A model generated the notes under the pieces. That model saw only the letters and a program-made list of their open reading frames with translations. It made no database searches and was not told the DNA's origin. Made by a program: the position numbers and the translations under genes. Below are positions 50,687 through 59,426 of a stretch of 64,000 nucleotides of DNA, piece by piece. The stretch's first letter is position 1, and each line of letters starts with the position of its first letter. The stretch is from Streptomyces europaeiscabiei (GTDB lineage Bacteria; Actinomycetota; Actinomycetes; Streptomycetales; Streptomycetaceae): assembly GCF_036346855.1 (NCBI RefSeq), contig NZ_CP107841.1, positions 10,420,001 through 10,484,000 on the forward strand, read 5' to 3'.

Positions 50687-51613
50687 TCAGGCGCCGGTGT
50701 CCGGTCCGCCGAAGCCGGCGAGTGTCTTCTCGGCGTACTGGAGGAACGCGCGGGCCCGGTGTGTCGGGATGACGTGCGAGGCATGGGCGATCACGAGCTC
50801 GACATCGTCCAGCGGGTCGCTGAGCGGCACGGATGCCAGGGGGAGTCCTTCGACGCTGGTGTCGGTCGGCCAGGTCTGAATCAGTGTGGCGAAGCCGAGA
50901 CCGCGGGCGACCATGCTGCGGACGGCTTCGATGCTCGAGGTCCGGTACCGGATGTTAGGCCGTGCTCCGGCTAGGGAGAACCAGTGGTCCGCGTTCTGCT
51001 GGGCGGGCGGCTCCGCGTGGATGATCAGCGGCTCGTCCGCCAGTTCGGCGAGTGAGACGGACTCGCGCCCCGCCACAGCGTGGTCGGCGGCCACGATGAC
51101 GTACGGACGGCTTGCGCGGAGCGTCGTACAGGACAGGCCGGCCTCGTCACCGAATGCGTACAGCAAAGCGACATCGCAAGAGCCCTGTGCCAGGGCTTGT
51201 CTCATTTCGTTTAGCTGACCCTCGATCAGCTCCAAGTTGACCGCCGGGTGATGCCGGGTGAAACCGTCCACCAGGAGCGGGATCAGGAAAGGCGTCAGGG
51301 CGGCATAGCAGCCAACTGTCAAGCGGCCGGCCAGTTGGCCTTCCTCGGCCTGAGCGCCGGCCGTTATCTCGTCGGCCTGAGTCAACATCGCCTGGGCGCG
51401 TCCGAGGATCCGGCTGCCCGCCTCGGTGAGAGAGACCCCTTTCGCCCGACGTCGTATCAGCAACTGCACGCCGAGGCGGCGTTCGAGGTCGGCGATCGCC
51501 GTCGAGATGCTGGCCTGGGAGGCATGGCACCGCACCGCTGCCGCGCTCATGGAACCGGTGTCCGCCACGGCGACGAAGTATTCCAGCTGGCGGAGGGAAA
51601 AATTGGCTGCCAT
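50687..51613 (-). CDS. LysR-family transcriptional regulator
   Basis: A 308-residue LTTR: FSLRQLEYFVAVADTGSMSA, AAVRCHASQASISTAIADLE, RRLGVQLLIRRRAKGVSLTE at the N-terminus, then an effector domain (GRLTVGCYAALTPFLIPLLV, GSCDVALLYAFGDEAGL). It is divergent from the flavin monooxygenase gene with a perfect ATAAG-C-CTTAT palindrome between them, the standard layout for an LTTR and its target. Confidence 0.88.
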   Translation of the reverse strand: MAANFSLRQLEYFVAVADTGSMSAAAVRCHASQASISTAIADLERRLGVQLLIRRRAKGVSLTEAGSRILGRAQAMLTQADEITAGAQAEEGQLAGRLTVGCYAALTPFLIPLLVDGFTRHHPAVNLELIEGQLNEMRQALAQGSCDVALLYAFGDEAGLSCTTLRASRPYVIVAADHAVAGRESVSLAELADEPLIIHAEPPAQQNADHWFSLAGARPNIRYRTSSIEAVRSMVARGLGFATLIQTWPTDTSVEGLPLASVPLSDPLDDVELVIAHASHVIPTHRARAFLQYAEKTLAGFGGPDTGA

Positions 51614-51641
51614 TTCTCTCCTACTGCTATGGGAACTCTCT

Positions 51642-51652
51642 ATAAGCCTTAT
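51642..51652 (+). promoter_or_regulatory. candidate LysR box (ATAAGCCTTAT)
   Basis: Perfect 11-base palindrome 29 bases upstream of the lysR-type start and 115 bases before the divergent monooxygenase gene. It fits the T-N11-A architecture when one base either side is included. Confidence 0.55.
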
Positions 51653-51766
51653 CGGAAAGTTCTGCTTTTCCTGGATGTAACGCAGATGTCATCCTAAGCC
51701 GCAGTTCACCCGTGGAAAAGGCTTGTTTTACGAGCAAGCCCCGGCGCGCTCAACGAGGAGACCTCC

Positions 51767-52939
51767 ATGACCACGCTTCTTGACCCCACCCGATCCGCAG
51801 ACCGAGGAATTGACGGCAGCGTGCTCGACCGCGTCCGCGCGCTCCTTCCCCAGATCGCCGCACGCTCTGCCGAGGGAGAGGACACCCGGGCGGTTCCGGC
51901 GGAGATCGTCGCCGCACTGCGCGAGGCCGGTGTGTTCCGGATGGCCCTGCCCCGGGTGTGGGGTGGAGAAGAGTTCGGGCTGCTGGAAGGCGCCCGGGTG
52001 GTGCGGGAGATCGCCCGAGCCGACGGATCGACGGGCTGGACCGTCCAGGCCGCTTCGATGGCATGGTTCTTCGTACGGTCGCTGCCCCGGGAGACGCTGG
52101 AGAAAGAGGTGTTCGGAGGTGGAGCGGATCCCATGCTCCGAGGAGCAGTGGCTCCGAAGGGACTGGCGACGCCGGTGAAGGGCGGTTACCGGATCAGTGG
52201 CCGATGGCCGCTGGCGAGCGGTCCGTTCACTCCGGACTGGATGCTCGGAGGATTTCTGGTCGAAGGGGCGCCTCCGCTGCCGGACGGCCGCCCGGACATG
52301 CGGGTCGCGCTGTTCCGGCCCGAGCAGGTCACCTTCCTCGACACCTGGGACGCGGTCGGCCTGCGCGCCACCCAGAGCACGGACTTCACCATGGACGACG
52401 TCTTCGTGCCCGAGCATCACACGGGGCCGATGTTCGGAGGCAACAACATCCCCGCACCCCTTTACGACCTGCCCTACTCGCCCACCGGGGCCTCGCACGA
52501 CGCCGTCATCCTCGGCGCCCTCGACGGTGCGCTCGCCGATCTTGCCGAACTCGCCGCCACCAAGCGGCCGGCGTTCAACCCGAGGGCCCTCCTCGGTGAG
52601 GACCCGGTGTTCCAGGAGGAGTTCGCCGAGCTGCATCTGCGGGCGGGGGCCTTGGCTGCCCTGTCGGAGCAGACCGGACGCATCGTCATGGACCGTGCGC
52701 TCAAGGGTGAGGCGCCCACCGCGGCCGAGTGGTTCAGCTACAAGGGCACCACCCAGCACATCCATCACGAGGGCATCCGGATCCTCAACGAGATCATGAC
52801 CCTCTCGGGCAGCGCGGGCCTCTACAGCGCCAGTCCGCTCCAGCGCCGCTGGCGCGATGTCCGCTGCGTCTCCCAGCACGTGGTCGGCAACACGGGAGCG
52901 ATGCGCCGGCTCGGCGCGGTCCTGTCGGGACGGGACTGA
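51767..52939 (+). CDS. acyl-CoA dehydrogenase-fold flavin monooxygenase (oxygenase component)
   Basis: A 390-residue group-D flavin monooxygenase, related to the oxygenases for p-hydroxyphenylacetate, HsaA and indole-acetate. Features: EDTRAVPAEIVAALREAGVF, FRMALPRVWGGEEFGLLEGA, REIARADGSTGWTVQAASMA, then GGYRISGRWPLASGPFTPDW, and a C-terminal GSAGLYSASPLQRRWRDVRC. It lacks the acyl-CoA dehydrogenase catalytic glutamate motif. It should hydroxylate an aromatic substrate with reduced flavin supplied by the reductase encoded 123 bases downstream. Divergent from its likely LysR regulator. Confidence 0.83.
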   Translation: MTTLLDPTRSADRGIDGSVLDRVRALLPQIAARSAEGEDTRAVPAEIVAALREAGVFRMALPRVWGGEEFGLLEGARVVREIARADGSTGWTVQAASMAWFFVRSLPRETLEKEVFGGGADPMLRGAVAPKGLATPVKGGYRISGRWPLASGPFTPDWMLGGFLVEGAPPLPDGRPDMRVALFRPEQVTFLDTWDAVGLRATQSTDFTMDDVFVPEHHTGPMFGGNNIPAPLYDLPYSPTGASHDAVILGALDGALADLAELAATKRPAFNPRALLGEDPVFQEEFAELHLRAGALAALSEQTGRIVMDRALKGEAPTAAEWFSYKGTTQHIHHEGIRILNEIMTLSGSAGLYSASPLQRRWRDVRCVSQHVVGNTGAMRRLGAVLSGRD

Positions 52940-53062
52940 CATGCCTCTCAACCCTTCCGAGGAAGCAATGCATACGCGACTGACCCCCCTATCGCGAACC
53001 TCCGAGAGCCACGCCGAAGCTCGGCCGCACCGCACACACCGACACCGGAAGGGTGGCCCCCG

Positions 53063-53560
53063 ATGAGCCCTCTGCATGCGACACCGACCAACCCTGCCCT
53101 GCTGCGTCAGGCATTCGGATGCTTCCCGTCCGGGGTGACAGCCGTGTGCGCACTCGACTCCGGCACCCCGGTGGGCATGGCCGCGAGCACATTCACCCCC
53201 GTCTCCCTGACACCTGCCCTGATATCGGTCTGTGTGCAGGACACTTCCACGACCTGGCCGAAACTGCGACGGCGAAGCCACGTCGGCGTGAGCGTGCTCG
53301 CGCAGGGACAGGACGAGATCTGCCGGTCCCTGGCCGGCAAGGAGGGCGACCGGTTCGCGGGAGTCGACTGGGACGCCAACGACGACGGCAGCGTGTACAT
53401 CCACGGCGCAAGTCTCTGGTTGAACTGCTCACTGCACGCCGAACTCCCCGGCGGTGACCACACGATCGTCCTCCTGGAAATCCAGGGCCTGCAGGCCCAA
53501 CCCGACAGAGAACCTCTGGTGTTCCACAACAGCAGGTTCCGACGCCTGGCCGTCTCATGA
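53063..53560 (+). CDS. flavin reductase (reductase component of two-component monooxygenase)
   Basis: A 165-residue HpaC/HsaB-like flavin reductase: LRQAFGCFPSGVTAVCALDS, GMAASTFTPVSLTPALISVC, and later SLWLNCSLHAELPGGDHTIV with a GDH motif, LEIQGLQ. It uses NAD(P)H to make reduced flavin for the oxygenase encoded upstream. Its length is normal for the family. Confidence 0.88.
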   Translation: MSPLHATPTNPALLRQAFGCFPSGVTAVCALDSGTPVGMAASTFTPVSLTPALISVCVQDTSTTWPKLRRRSHVGVSVLAQGQDEICRSLAGKEGDRFAGVDWDANDDGSVYIHGASLWLNCSLHAELPGGDHTIVLLEIQGLQAQPDREPLVFHNSRFRRLAVS

Positions 53561-54790
53561 GCAGGCGGCCGCTGCGAGGGGCGCACGATGCCCGCCCGTA
53601 GTCCGATGCTGTGAGGGCCACCGCCGGCCGCAGACGATGTCAGACCCATCGTCTGCGGCCATGGCGATGTCTGGCGGTCACCATCGCGGTCTGCGCCTGC
53701 CGGGTACTGAACTGGCCGACGTGATGTCGTTGGAGGAATCACGCCGACGCGAAGTGCAAGCGGACTGCCTCTCGTTCGACCGCGACCGGCTTTTGGGGCG
53801 CCCCGAGGTGCTCGGACAGCGGTCCCCATGAGCACTTGTGGAAGCGGCGCCCGATCAGCGTCTTCGCATGAACACGACGTCAGGGCCTGCCCTGTCTGTC
53901 TCCGCTGAGTTCGGAGGGCGGCGACGAAGTGCCCGGCTCCGGGCCCGCCCGGCACGCCGCAGTGGCAGGAGACTTCGCGGCCCCGAGAACGCGAGCGGCG
54001 GACTCCGCGGCTCTTCGGATTTAGGTCAGCGCGTCCCGAACCGGTCGTCCTTCCCGGGGGACATCTGGACTCGACCCAAGGCCGTGTCCTGCCTTCCCCC
54101 GGTGACCGGTCATGACGTCTGACCGCCTGCGGACAGCGCCTTACAGCGTGGCGCGGGGACGGTCGACGGCTCGCTTCCCTGACCTTCACCGATCCCTGCC
54201 CCGACCGGGAGAGTTCCCGCACAGGCAGTGACCGCCGCGCGGAGGACCTGTGCCGCCACTCATGCCCTTTCACGTGCCGATGCCCCGTCTGTACGTCCAC
54301 TCCGCAGCAGTTGGCTCGTCCGGAGCACGCTGTACGCCCTGCTGTTCGTGCTGCTGACGTGCCTCGGTGAATCAACACGATCTGCCGGAGTCACCTGCTT
54401 GCTCAGCCACAGTGTCGAGTGCAGTCACTCTGCCCGCAGAGGGCTCCGACGGCGAGACTCTCGATCCGTCCGAGTCTCCCGACCGCTGCCACGACCCCCG
54501 CCTCGGAAAAGCTGTCTTCCCACATGCGTCCCCTCGGGTCCTACCGCGCGCCCTCGTCGCGCTGTCGCTGACGGACGACACGGCAACTCCCGTGCGCCAA
54601 CTCCCCGGCGTCGTCGGAGGACCGCTGGCGAGCGGCGGCCGGTCCGCTCGCACCGCCATCTGCGGGTGGCGCATATAGGAGCCATCCCGTGGGTCGGCCC
54701 TGGTCGCTGCGTCCCGCCCCGCCGCGCGCCTCGACCGTCGAAAGCCGACCGTTCGTGGGGCTCGGACACCGGGCAGCCACTTCCTTCTCT
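53561..54790. other. long intergenic stretch without a supportable gene
   Basis: About 1.2 kb between the flavin reductase gene and the convergent 2-hydroxyacid dehydrogenase gene. It starts with a terminator (53626-53660). Open frames occur on both strands but none has a recognisable domain or good start. Confidence 0.45.
53626..53660 (+). terminator. terminator after flavin reductase gene
   Basis: Perfect 14-bp stem GGCCGCAGACGATG / CATCGTCTGCGGCC with a seven-base loop, 66 bases after the stop. Confidence 0.75.
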
Positions 54791-55864
54791 TCACGGGCCA
54801 AGTCTCAAGTGTGCCGATTGGCCTGGGGCATCACTTCGCCACGTCAGCCGACCGTCCTTCCGGGCCCCCGACGGCCGTGCCCTGGTCCCCGGCAGCGGCG
54901 TCGGCGCCGCTTCGCCTCCCAGTACGGCCTCGATATTGCTCGCCGCCAACTCGACCATCGCCGCGCGCGTGGCCTCCGTCGCCGAACCCACATGCGGCAG
55001 CACCACCAGATGTGGCTCGGCGAATAGCCGATCGTCCGGGTCCGTACGGGGCTCGTCCACCATCACGTCCAGTCCCGCCGAGTGCAGCATCCCGGCTCGC
55101 AGCGCGGCGACCAGAGCCTCCTCGTCGACGATTCCGCCCCGTCCGGTGTTGACGAGCGTCGCCGTCGGTTTCATCCGGGCGAGTTCCGGTGCGCCGATCA
55201 TGCCGGCGGTCTCGGGCGTCAGGGGAGTGTGCAGGGACACCACGTCACTGGTGCGCAGCAGCTCGTCGAAGGTGACCCAGCGGGACAGGCCGTCGTCCTC
55301 CTTGCGGCGCGGATGGTGGTGTTGGACCCGCATGCCGAATCCGGCCGCCCGCCGTGCGAGGGCCTTGGCGATCTGCCCGTAGCCGATCAGCCCGAGCGTC
55401 GCGCCCTGTACGTCGAGCCCCAGGAAAGCGTCCATGCTGAAGGCGCCCCACTCGCCGCGCCGCAACGAGGCCATGCTGGCGCCGAGGCGCCGCCGCGCCA
55501 TCAGGATCAGCGCCATCGCCACGTCGGCGGTGGTGTCGGCGAGCACGCCGGGGGTGTGGGTGACCACCACGCCGCGCGCGGCGGCGGCGTCGACGTCCAC
55601 GCCGTCGTAGCCCATCGACGCGAGCGCCACGACGCGGAGGCCGGGGCCGGCCGCGTCCAGCAGTGCGGCGTCCACCCGGTCGCTGCCGAGGACGAGCAGC
55701 CCCTCGCAGCCTCGGACCAGTGTGCCCAGTTCGGCGGAGGTGGGAGGCGCCGTTCCTTCCCAGGCGGTGACGTTGTACCGCGAGGCGAGCCGCCCGACGG
55801 CGGGGCCTGGCAGGCCGGTGCGGCTCACCGCGACACGGGGACGGGGTACGGGCGTGCCCGACAT
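54791..55864 (-). CDS. D-2-hydroxyacid dehydrogenase (glyoxylate/2-ketogluconate reductase type)
   Basis: A 357-residue NAD(P)-dependent dehydrogenase: VVALASMGYDGVDVDAAAAR, the NAD motif GATLGLIGYGQIAKALARRA, Arg in ATLVNTGRGGIVDEEALVAA, Glu in AGLDVMVDEPRTDPDDRLFA, His in LVVLPHVGSATEATRAAMVE. The start is the ATG opening MSGTPVPRPR. After the fold ends it has an extra basic tail of about 35 residues not typical of the family. It follows the L-idonate dehydrogenase-like gene on the same strand, so reduction of 2-keto- or 2,5-diketogluconate is a reasonable guess. Confidence 0.83.
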   Translation of the reverse strand: MSGTPVPRPRVAVSRTGLPGPAVGRLASRYNVTAWEGTAPPTSAELGTLVRGCEGLLVLGSDRVDAALLDAAGPGLRVVALASMGYDGVDVDAAAARGVVVTHTPGVLADTTADVAMALILMARRRLGASMASLRRGEWGAFSMDAFLGLDVQGATLGLIGYGQIAKALARRAAGFGMRVQHHHPRRKEDDGLSRWVTFDELLRTSDVVSLHTPLTPETAGMIGAPELARMKPTATLVNTGRGGIVDEEALVAALRAGMLHSAGLDVMVDEPRTDPDDRLFAEPHLVVLPHVGSATEATRAAMVELAASNIEAVLGGEAAPTPLPGTRARPSGARKDGRLTWRSDAPGQSAHLRLGP

Positions 55865-56066
55865 GCTGGACTCCCATGGTCGGAGGGGATGCTGGCGGGT
55901 GAGTGGTAGCCCTGGGTGGACCGGAGTGGATGGGCCACCTCGCCGGGACCGTGCGGGTGAACCGGTCCGGGAAGGTGATGCTCGGAGCAGGCGGGCGGAC
56001 ACGACCGCCGCCGGGACGGGCGGGCCGGTTCGGGGCCGGCCCGCGTGAGGGCGTCGTCGGACCGCG

Positions 56067-57269
56067 TCAGGGCTTCGCCGCATCCGCGAAGTCGAGGAGC
56101 ACCTTGCAGGACCGCGCCGGGTCGGCTGCCAGTTCGAAGGCTTCGCCGGTGTGCGCCACGGGGAGTACGGAGGTCACCACCGGGTCGACCGGGAGGCGGC
56201 CGTCGGCCAGCGCCCGGAGTACCTCGCCGAGCTCGGTGTCGAAGCGGAAGGAGCCGACCAGCCGTAGCTCCCTCGTGATCACCGCGTTCGCGGCGACCGG
56301 GGTGTCCCCGGGCGGGAGCAGGCCGAGGCCCACCACCAGGCCGCCGCGGTCCACTCCGTACACGCAGGTACGCAGCCCGGCGGGGTTGCCCGAGGATTCG
56401 ATGGCGATGTCCGCCGCCAGCCCCTCCATTCCGTCCCCGCCACTCACGGGGCCGCCGATCCGTACGGTCGAGTCGGCGCCCACCTGCTTGGCGACGGCCA
56501 GCGGCGCCTCGTGGACATCGGTCACGGTGATCTCACCGGCTCCGGCTGCGCGCAGCGCCGCGACCACCAGGCAGCCGATCGGTCCGGCGCCGGTCACCAG
56601 GACCCGCTTGCCCCGTACGTCGCCGGCCTGTCGTACCGCGTGCCAGGCGACCGCCGCGGGCTCGGCGACTGCGGCGAGCCGCAGGTCGAGCCCCACAGGC
56701 AGGGGCAGGACCCGTTCCGCGGGCACCACCAGGACATCGGCGAAGCCGCCCTGGACGTGGGGGTTGCGGGCGGCGCTGCCCAGATAGCCGGTGTCCAGGC
56801 AGGTGTTGCGCCGTCCCGCCGCGCACTGTCGGCACGTGCCGCAGGAGGCCAAGGGGTGCACGGCCACCGGGGTTCCGGGCGGTGGTGCCTGCGCGCCGGG
56901 GCCCGCCGCGCGTACCAGGCCGACGATCTCGTGGCCGAGGACAAGCGGTTCGCGCAGCCGGAACTCGCCGACCGCGCCGTGCCGCCAGTAGTGGAGGTCG
57001 GAGCCGCAGATCCCGCCGTAGCGGATGTCGACCGCCACCTCGCCGGGTCCGGGCACCGGCACCGGCCGCTCCTCCACGCGCAGGTCGCCCGCCCCGTGGG
57101 CCACGACCGCTCGCATCGTCGATGAGGAAGACGAAGAAGACGAAGAAGACGAGGAAGACGAAGAAGACGAAGAAGACGAGGGAGACGCGGAGGACGAGGG
57201 AGACGCGGAGGACGAGGGAGATGAGGGCGAGTTAGATGGGTTCGAGCTCGATGAGTTTGGTGAGTTCAT
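56067..57269 (-). CDS. L-idonate 5-dehydrogenase-like zinc MDR enzyme with serine-rich N-terminal tract
   Basis: The enzyme proper (349 residues from ATG 57116) is a zinc MDR: RYGGICGSDLHYWRHGAVGE, LVLGHEIVGLVRAAGPGA, structural zinc CGTCRQCAAGRRNTC, NAD motif VLVTGAGPIGCLVVAALRAA, matching L-idonate/sorbitol dehydrogenases. ATG 57116 has no ribosome site, because repeat DNA precedes it. The frame stays open to ATG 57269, which has GGAGGA 6 bases upstream; that start adds 51 residues, nearly all Ser with a few Pro/Asn. I annotate the longer form, but either start is possible. It probably oxidises L-idonate to 5-ketogluconate. The TnpB element lies immediately upstream. Confidence 0.75.
   Translation of the reverse strand: MNSPNSSSSNPSNSPSSPSSSASPSSSASPSSSSSSSSSSSSSSSSSSSSTMRAVVAHGAGDLRVEERPVPVPGPGEVAVDIRYGGICGSDLHYWRHGAVGEFRLREPLVLGHEIVGLVRAAGPGAQAPPPGTPVAVHPLASCGTCRQCAAGRRNTCLDTGYLGSAARNPHVQGGFADVLVVPAERVLPLPVGLDLRLAAVAEPAAVAWHAVRQAGDVRGKRVLVTGAGPIGCLVVAALRAAGAGEITVTDVHEAPLAVAKQVGADSTVRIGGPVSGGDGMEGLAADIAIESSGNPAGLRTCVYGVDRGGLVVGLGLLPPGDTPVAANAVITRELRLVGSFRFDTELGEVLRALADGRLPVDPVVTSVLPVAHTGEAFELAADPARSCKVLLDFADAAKP
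57118..57232 (+). repeat. simple-repeat tract (GACGAAGAA and GAGACGCGGAGGAC units)
   Basis: A purine-rich tract made of 9-bp GACGAAGAA-like units followed by 18-bp units containing GGAGACGCGGAGGACGAG. All units are multiples of three, so copy changes keep the frame: poly-Ser on the minus strand, Asp/Glu on the plus strand. Confidence 0.9.
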
Positions 57270-57394
57270 CGGGTTCCTCCGTGGATACTCCGGCGTTTAT
57301 GCCGGAGAGGAAACGGATTCCTGCGGAGCAGGGCAAGGGGCGAGATCGTGCCCTGACCCGGAGGTTTGATCTTAAGTCGCAGCCTCGCTAGTTT

Positions 57395-58594
57395 GTGAGC
57401 GTGACCGCGAAGCATGTGAAGCGGGCGTTCAAGTACCGCTTCTATCCGACGGATGCGCAGGCGGCGGAGCTGTCGCGCACCTTCGGATGCGTGCGCAAGG
57501 TCTACAACCTCGCCCTCGCCGCTCGCACGGAGGCGTGGGCACGCCAGGAGCGGGTCAACTACAACGCCACTTCGGCGATGCTGACCGCCTGGAAGAAGAC
57601 CGGGGAACTCTCGTTCCTGTCCGAGGTGTCGTCGGTCCCGCTCCAGCAGTGCCTGCGGCATTTGCAGACGGCGTTCACCAACTTCTTCGCCAGGCGGGCC
57701 AAGTACCCGCGCTTCAAGTCGCGGAAGAAGCCGGCGAAGTCCGCCGAGTACACCACCTCCGGTTTCCGCTTCCGGGAAGGGAAGCTGACCCTGGCGAAGA
57801 TGTCCAGTCCGCTGGACATCGTGTGGTCCAGGCCCTTGCCGGAAGGCGCGAGCCCTTCGACGGTGACCGTCTCTCAGGACAGCGCGGGGCGCTGGTTCGT
57901 CTCGATGCTGTGCGAGGACCCATCCGTCAGAGCGCTCCCCGCGGGCGACAGCGCGGTGGGCATCGATGTCGGCCTGGACCACCTCCTGACCCTCTCGACG
58001 GGGGAGAAGATCGCCAACCCTCGCCATGAGCGCCAGGACCGCGCCCGGCTGGCCAGGGCTCAGCGGAATCTGATGAAGAAGACGAAAGGTTCGGCGAACC
58101 GGGCCAAGGCCCGGCGCAAGGTCGCCAAGGTGCACGCCCGGATCGCCGACCGGCGACGCAACCTGCTCCACCAGCTCACCACTCGGCTCGTGCGTGAAAA
58201 CCAAACGCTCGTGATCGAGGACCTGACCGTACGCAACATGGTCAAGAACCGCTCCCTCGCCCGTGCCATCAGCGACGCCGCATGGCATGAGTTCCGGAGC
58301 TTTCTGGAGTACAAGGCAGCGTGGTACGGAAGGGAAGTCGTGGTCGTGGACCGCTTCTTCCCCTCCTCCAGGCTGTGCTCCACCTGCGGCATCCTCCGGG
58401 AAAGGATGCCGCTGCATGTCCGGACCTGGACGTGCGGCTGCGGAACGACCCACGACCGGGACGTGAACGCGGCGAAGAACCTGTTGGCGGCCGGACGGGC
58501 CGTTACAGCCTGTGGAGTTGGTGTAAGACCTCAACGGAGTTCTCCGGGCGGGCAGTCGGCGATGAAACAGGAAGCCTCACGGCGCGAGCCGTAG
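57395..58594 (+). CDS. tnpB: TnpB RNA-guided nuclease of IS605-type element
   Basis: A 399-residue TnpB, full length. It opens RAFKYRFYPTDAQAAELSRT, FGCVRKVYNLALAARTEAWA. The RuvC-like active site is complete: Asp191 in GIDVGLDHLL, Glu275 in VIEDLTVRNM and Asp356 in HDRDVNAAKNLL. The four-cysteine zinc ribbon is CSTCGILRERMPLHVRTWTC followed by GCGTTHDRD. The start is GTG 57395 or 57401. TnpB proteins are guided by a right-end RNA that overlaps the 3' end of the gene and cleave DNA to favour element retention. No frameshift seen, so it could be active. Confidence 0.9.
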   Translation: MSVTAKHVKRAFKYRFYPTDAQAAELSRTFGCVRKVYNLALAARTEAWARQERVNYNATSAMLTAWKKTGELSFLSEVSSVPLQQCLRHLQTAFTNFFARRAKYPRFKSRKKPAKSAEYTTSGFRFREGKLTLAKMSSPLDIVWSRPLPEGASPSTVTVSQDSAGRWFVSMLCEDPSVRALPAGDSAVGIDVGLDHLLTLSTGEKIANPRHERQDRARLARAQRNLMKKTKGSANRAKARRKVAKVHARIADRRRNLLHQLTTRLVRENQTLVIEDLTVRNMVKNRSLARAISDAAWHEFRSFLEYKAAWYGREVVVVDRFFPSSRLCSTCGILRERMPLHVRTWTCGCGTTHDRDVNAAKNLLAAGRAVTACGVGVRPQRSSPGGQSAMKQEASRREP

Positions 58595-58626
58595 GAATCT
58601 CCTCCCTTCAGGGAGGAGAGCGTCAA
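58480..58626 (+). ncRNA. putative right-end guide RNA (omega-RNA) region of tnpB element
   Basis: By family rule the guide RNA covers the 3' end of tnpB and the right end. The sequence shows the terminal hairpin at 58599-58618. Limits are approximate; the guide would be the roughly 15-20 bases after 58626. Confidence 0.45.
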
Positions 58627-58640
58627 GTCCTCGGTCCTTC

Positions 58641-59426
58641 TCAGATGACCGCGGTCAGGCCGCCGTCGACGGCGATCACCTGACCGTTGACGAAGTCCGA
58701 CGCGGGGGCGGCGAGCCACACCAGCGTGCCGACGAGATCCTCGACCGAGGCCCAGCGTCCGGCCGGGGTGCGGCCCCGGATCCAGGAGTCGAAGGCGGGG
58801 TCGTCGACGAGGGGGCGGGTCAGTTCGGTGACCACATAGCCGGGCGCCAGGCCGTTGACCGTCAGCCCCGACCCGGCCCACTCCGCGCACATGCCCCGGG
58901 TCAGCATGGCGAGGCCGCCCTTGGAGGCCGCATAGGCGGCGATGCCGGGACGGGCGAGCCAGGTCTGGACGGAACAGATGTTGACGATCTTTCCGTGGCC
59001 GCGCCCGACCATGCCCGCGGCCACCGTGCGGCCGACCAGGAAGGCGCTGGTGAGGTTGGTGTGCAGGACCCGTTCGAAGTTGTCGGCTGAGACCTGGAGG
59101 AGCGGTTCGCGGTGCTGTACGCCCGTGTTGTTGACCAGGATGTCCAGCGGGCCGACCCCGTTCTCTATTTCCTGGACCGCCGTCTGTACGGCCGCCTCGT
59201 CGGTGACGTCGAAGGGTACGGCGTGCACCTTGGTCCCGGTGCGTACGGCGAGTTCGGCGCGGGCGCGTTCCAGGGCCTCGGGATCGCGGCCGTTGAGGAC
59301 GAGTTCGGCGCCCGCCTCGGCCAGTCCCGCAGCCAGGGCGTATCCGATGCCCTTGCTGGATCCGGTGATCAGGGCCAGTCGGCCGGAGAGGTCGAACAGC
59401 GAAGGCCCCTTGGCTGAAACCGTCAT
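58641..59426 (-). CDS. SDR, gluconate 5-dehydrogenase (IdnO)-like
   Basis: A 261-residue SDR: LFDLSGRLALITGSSKGIGY (G-x3-G-x-G), LDILVNNTGVQHREPLLQVS, catalytic Ser in IVNICSVQTWLARPGIAAYA followed by YAASKGGLAMLTRGM (Tyr-x3-Lys), and a C-terminal VNGQVIAVDGGLTAVI. NNTGVQHR with the S-x-F-D-L-S-G start is typical of gluconate 5-dehydrogenases, which reduce 5-ketogluconate to gluconate. Its ATG overlaps the preceding gene's stop by 4 bases (ATGA), so the two are co-translated. The tnpB element lies directly downstream. Confidence 0.83.
   Translation of the reverse strand: MTVSAKGPSLFDLSGRLALITGSSKGIGYALAAGLAEAGAELVLNGRDPEALERARAELAVRTGTKVHAVPFDVTDEAAVQTAVQEIENGVGPLDILVNNTGVQHREPLLQVSADNFERVLHTNLTSAFLVGRTVAAGMVGRGHGKIVNICSVQTWLARPGIAAYAASKGGLAMLTRGMCAEWAGSGLTVNGLAPGYVVTELTRPLVDDPAFDSWIRGRTPAGRWASVEDLVGTLVWLAAPASDFVNGQVIAVDGGLTAVI

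Larger units (their letters stand above)
57275..58626 (+). mobile_element. IS200/IS605-type element carrying only tnpB (IS1341-like)
   Basis: Intact tnpB flanked by hairpins typical of these transposons: at the left CTCCGGC-loop-GCCGGAG (57288-57307), at the right CTCCTCCC-TTCA-GGGAGGAG (58599-58618) followed by AGCGTCAA. There is no tnpA. Ends are estimated from the hairpins. It sits between the SDR and L-idonate dehydrogenase genes, which run in the same direction and were probably one operon. Confidence 0.7.

Noticed and set aside
53561..54790. Possible genes in the 1.2-kb gap after the flavin reductase gene
   Set aside because: Frames on both strands are Arg/Pro/Ser-rich with no domain and no ribosome sites; treated as intergenic.
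57025..57369. Acidic protein encoded on the plus strand through the Asp/Glu repeat tract
   Set aside because: It is the reverse reading of the simple repeat and the dehydrogenase start; no start signal or homologous feature is visible.
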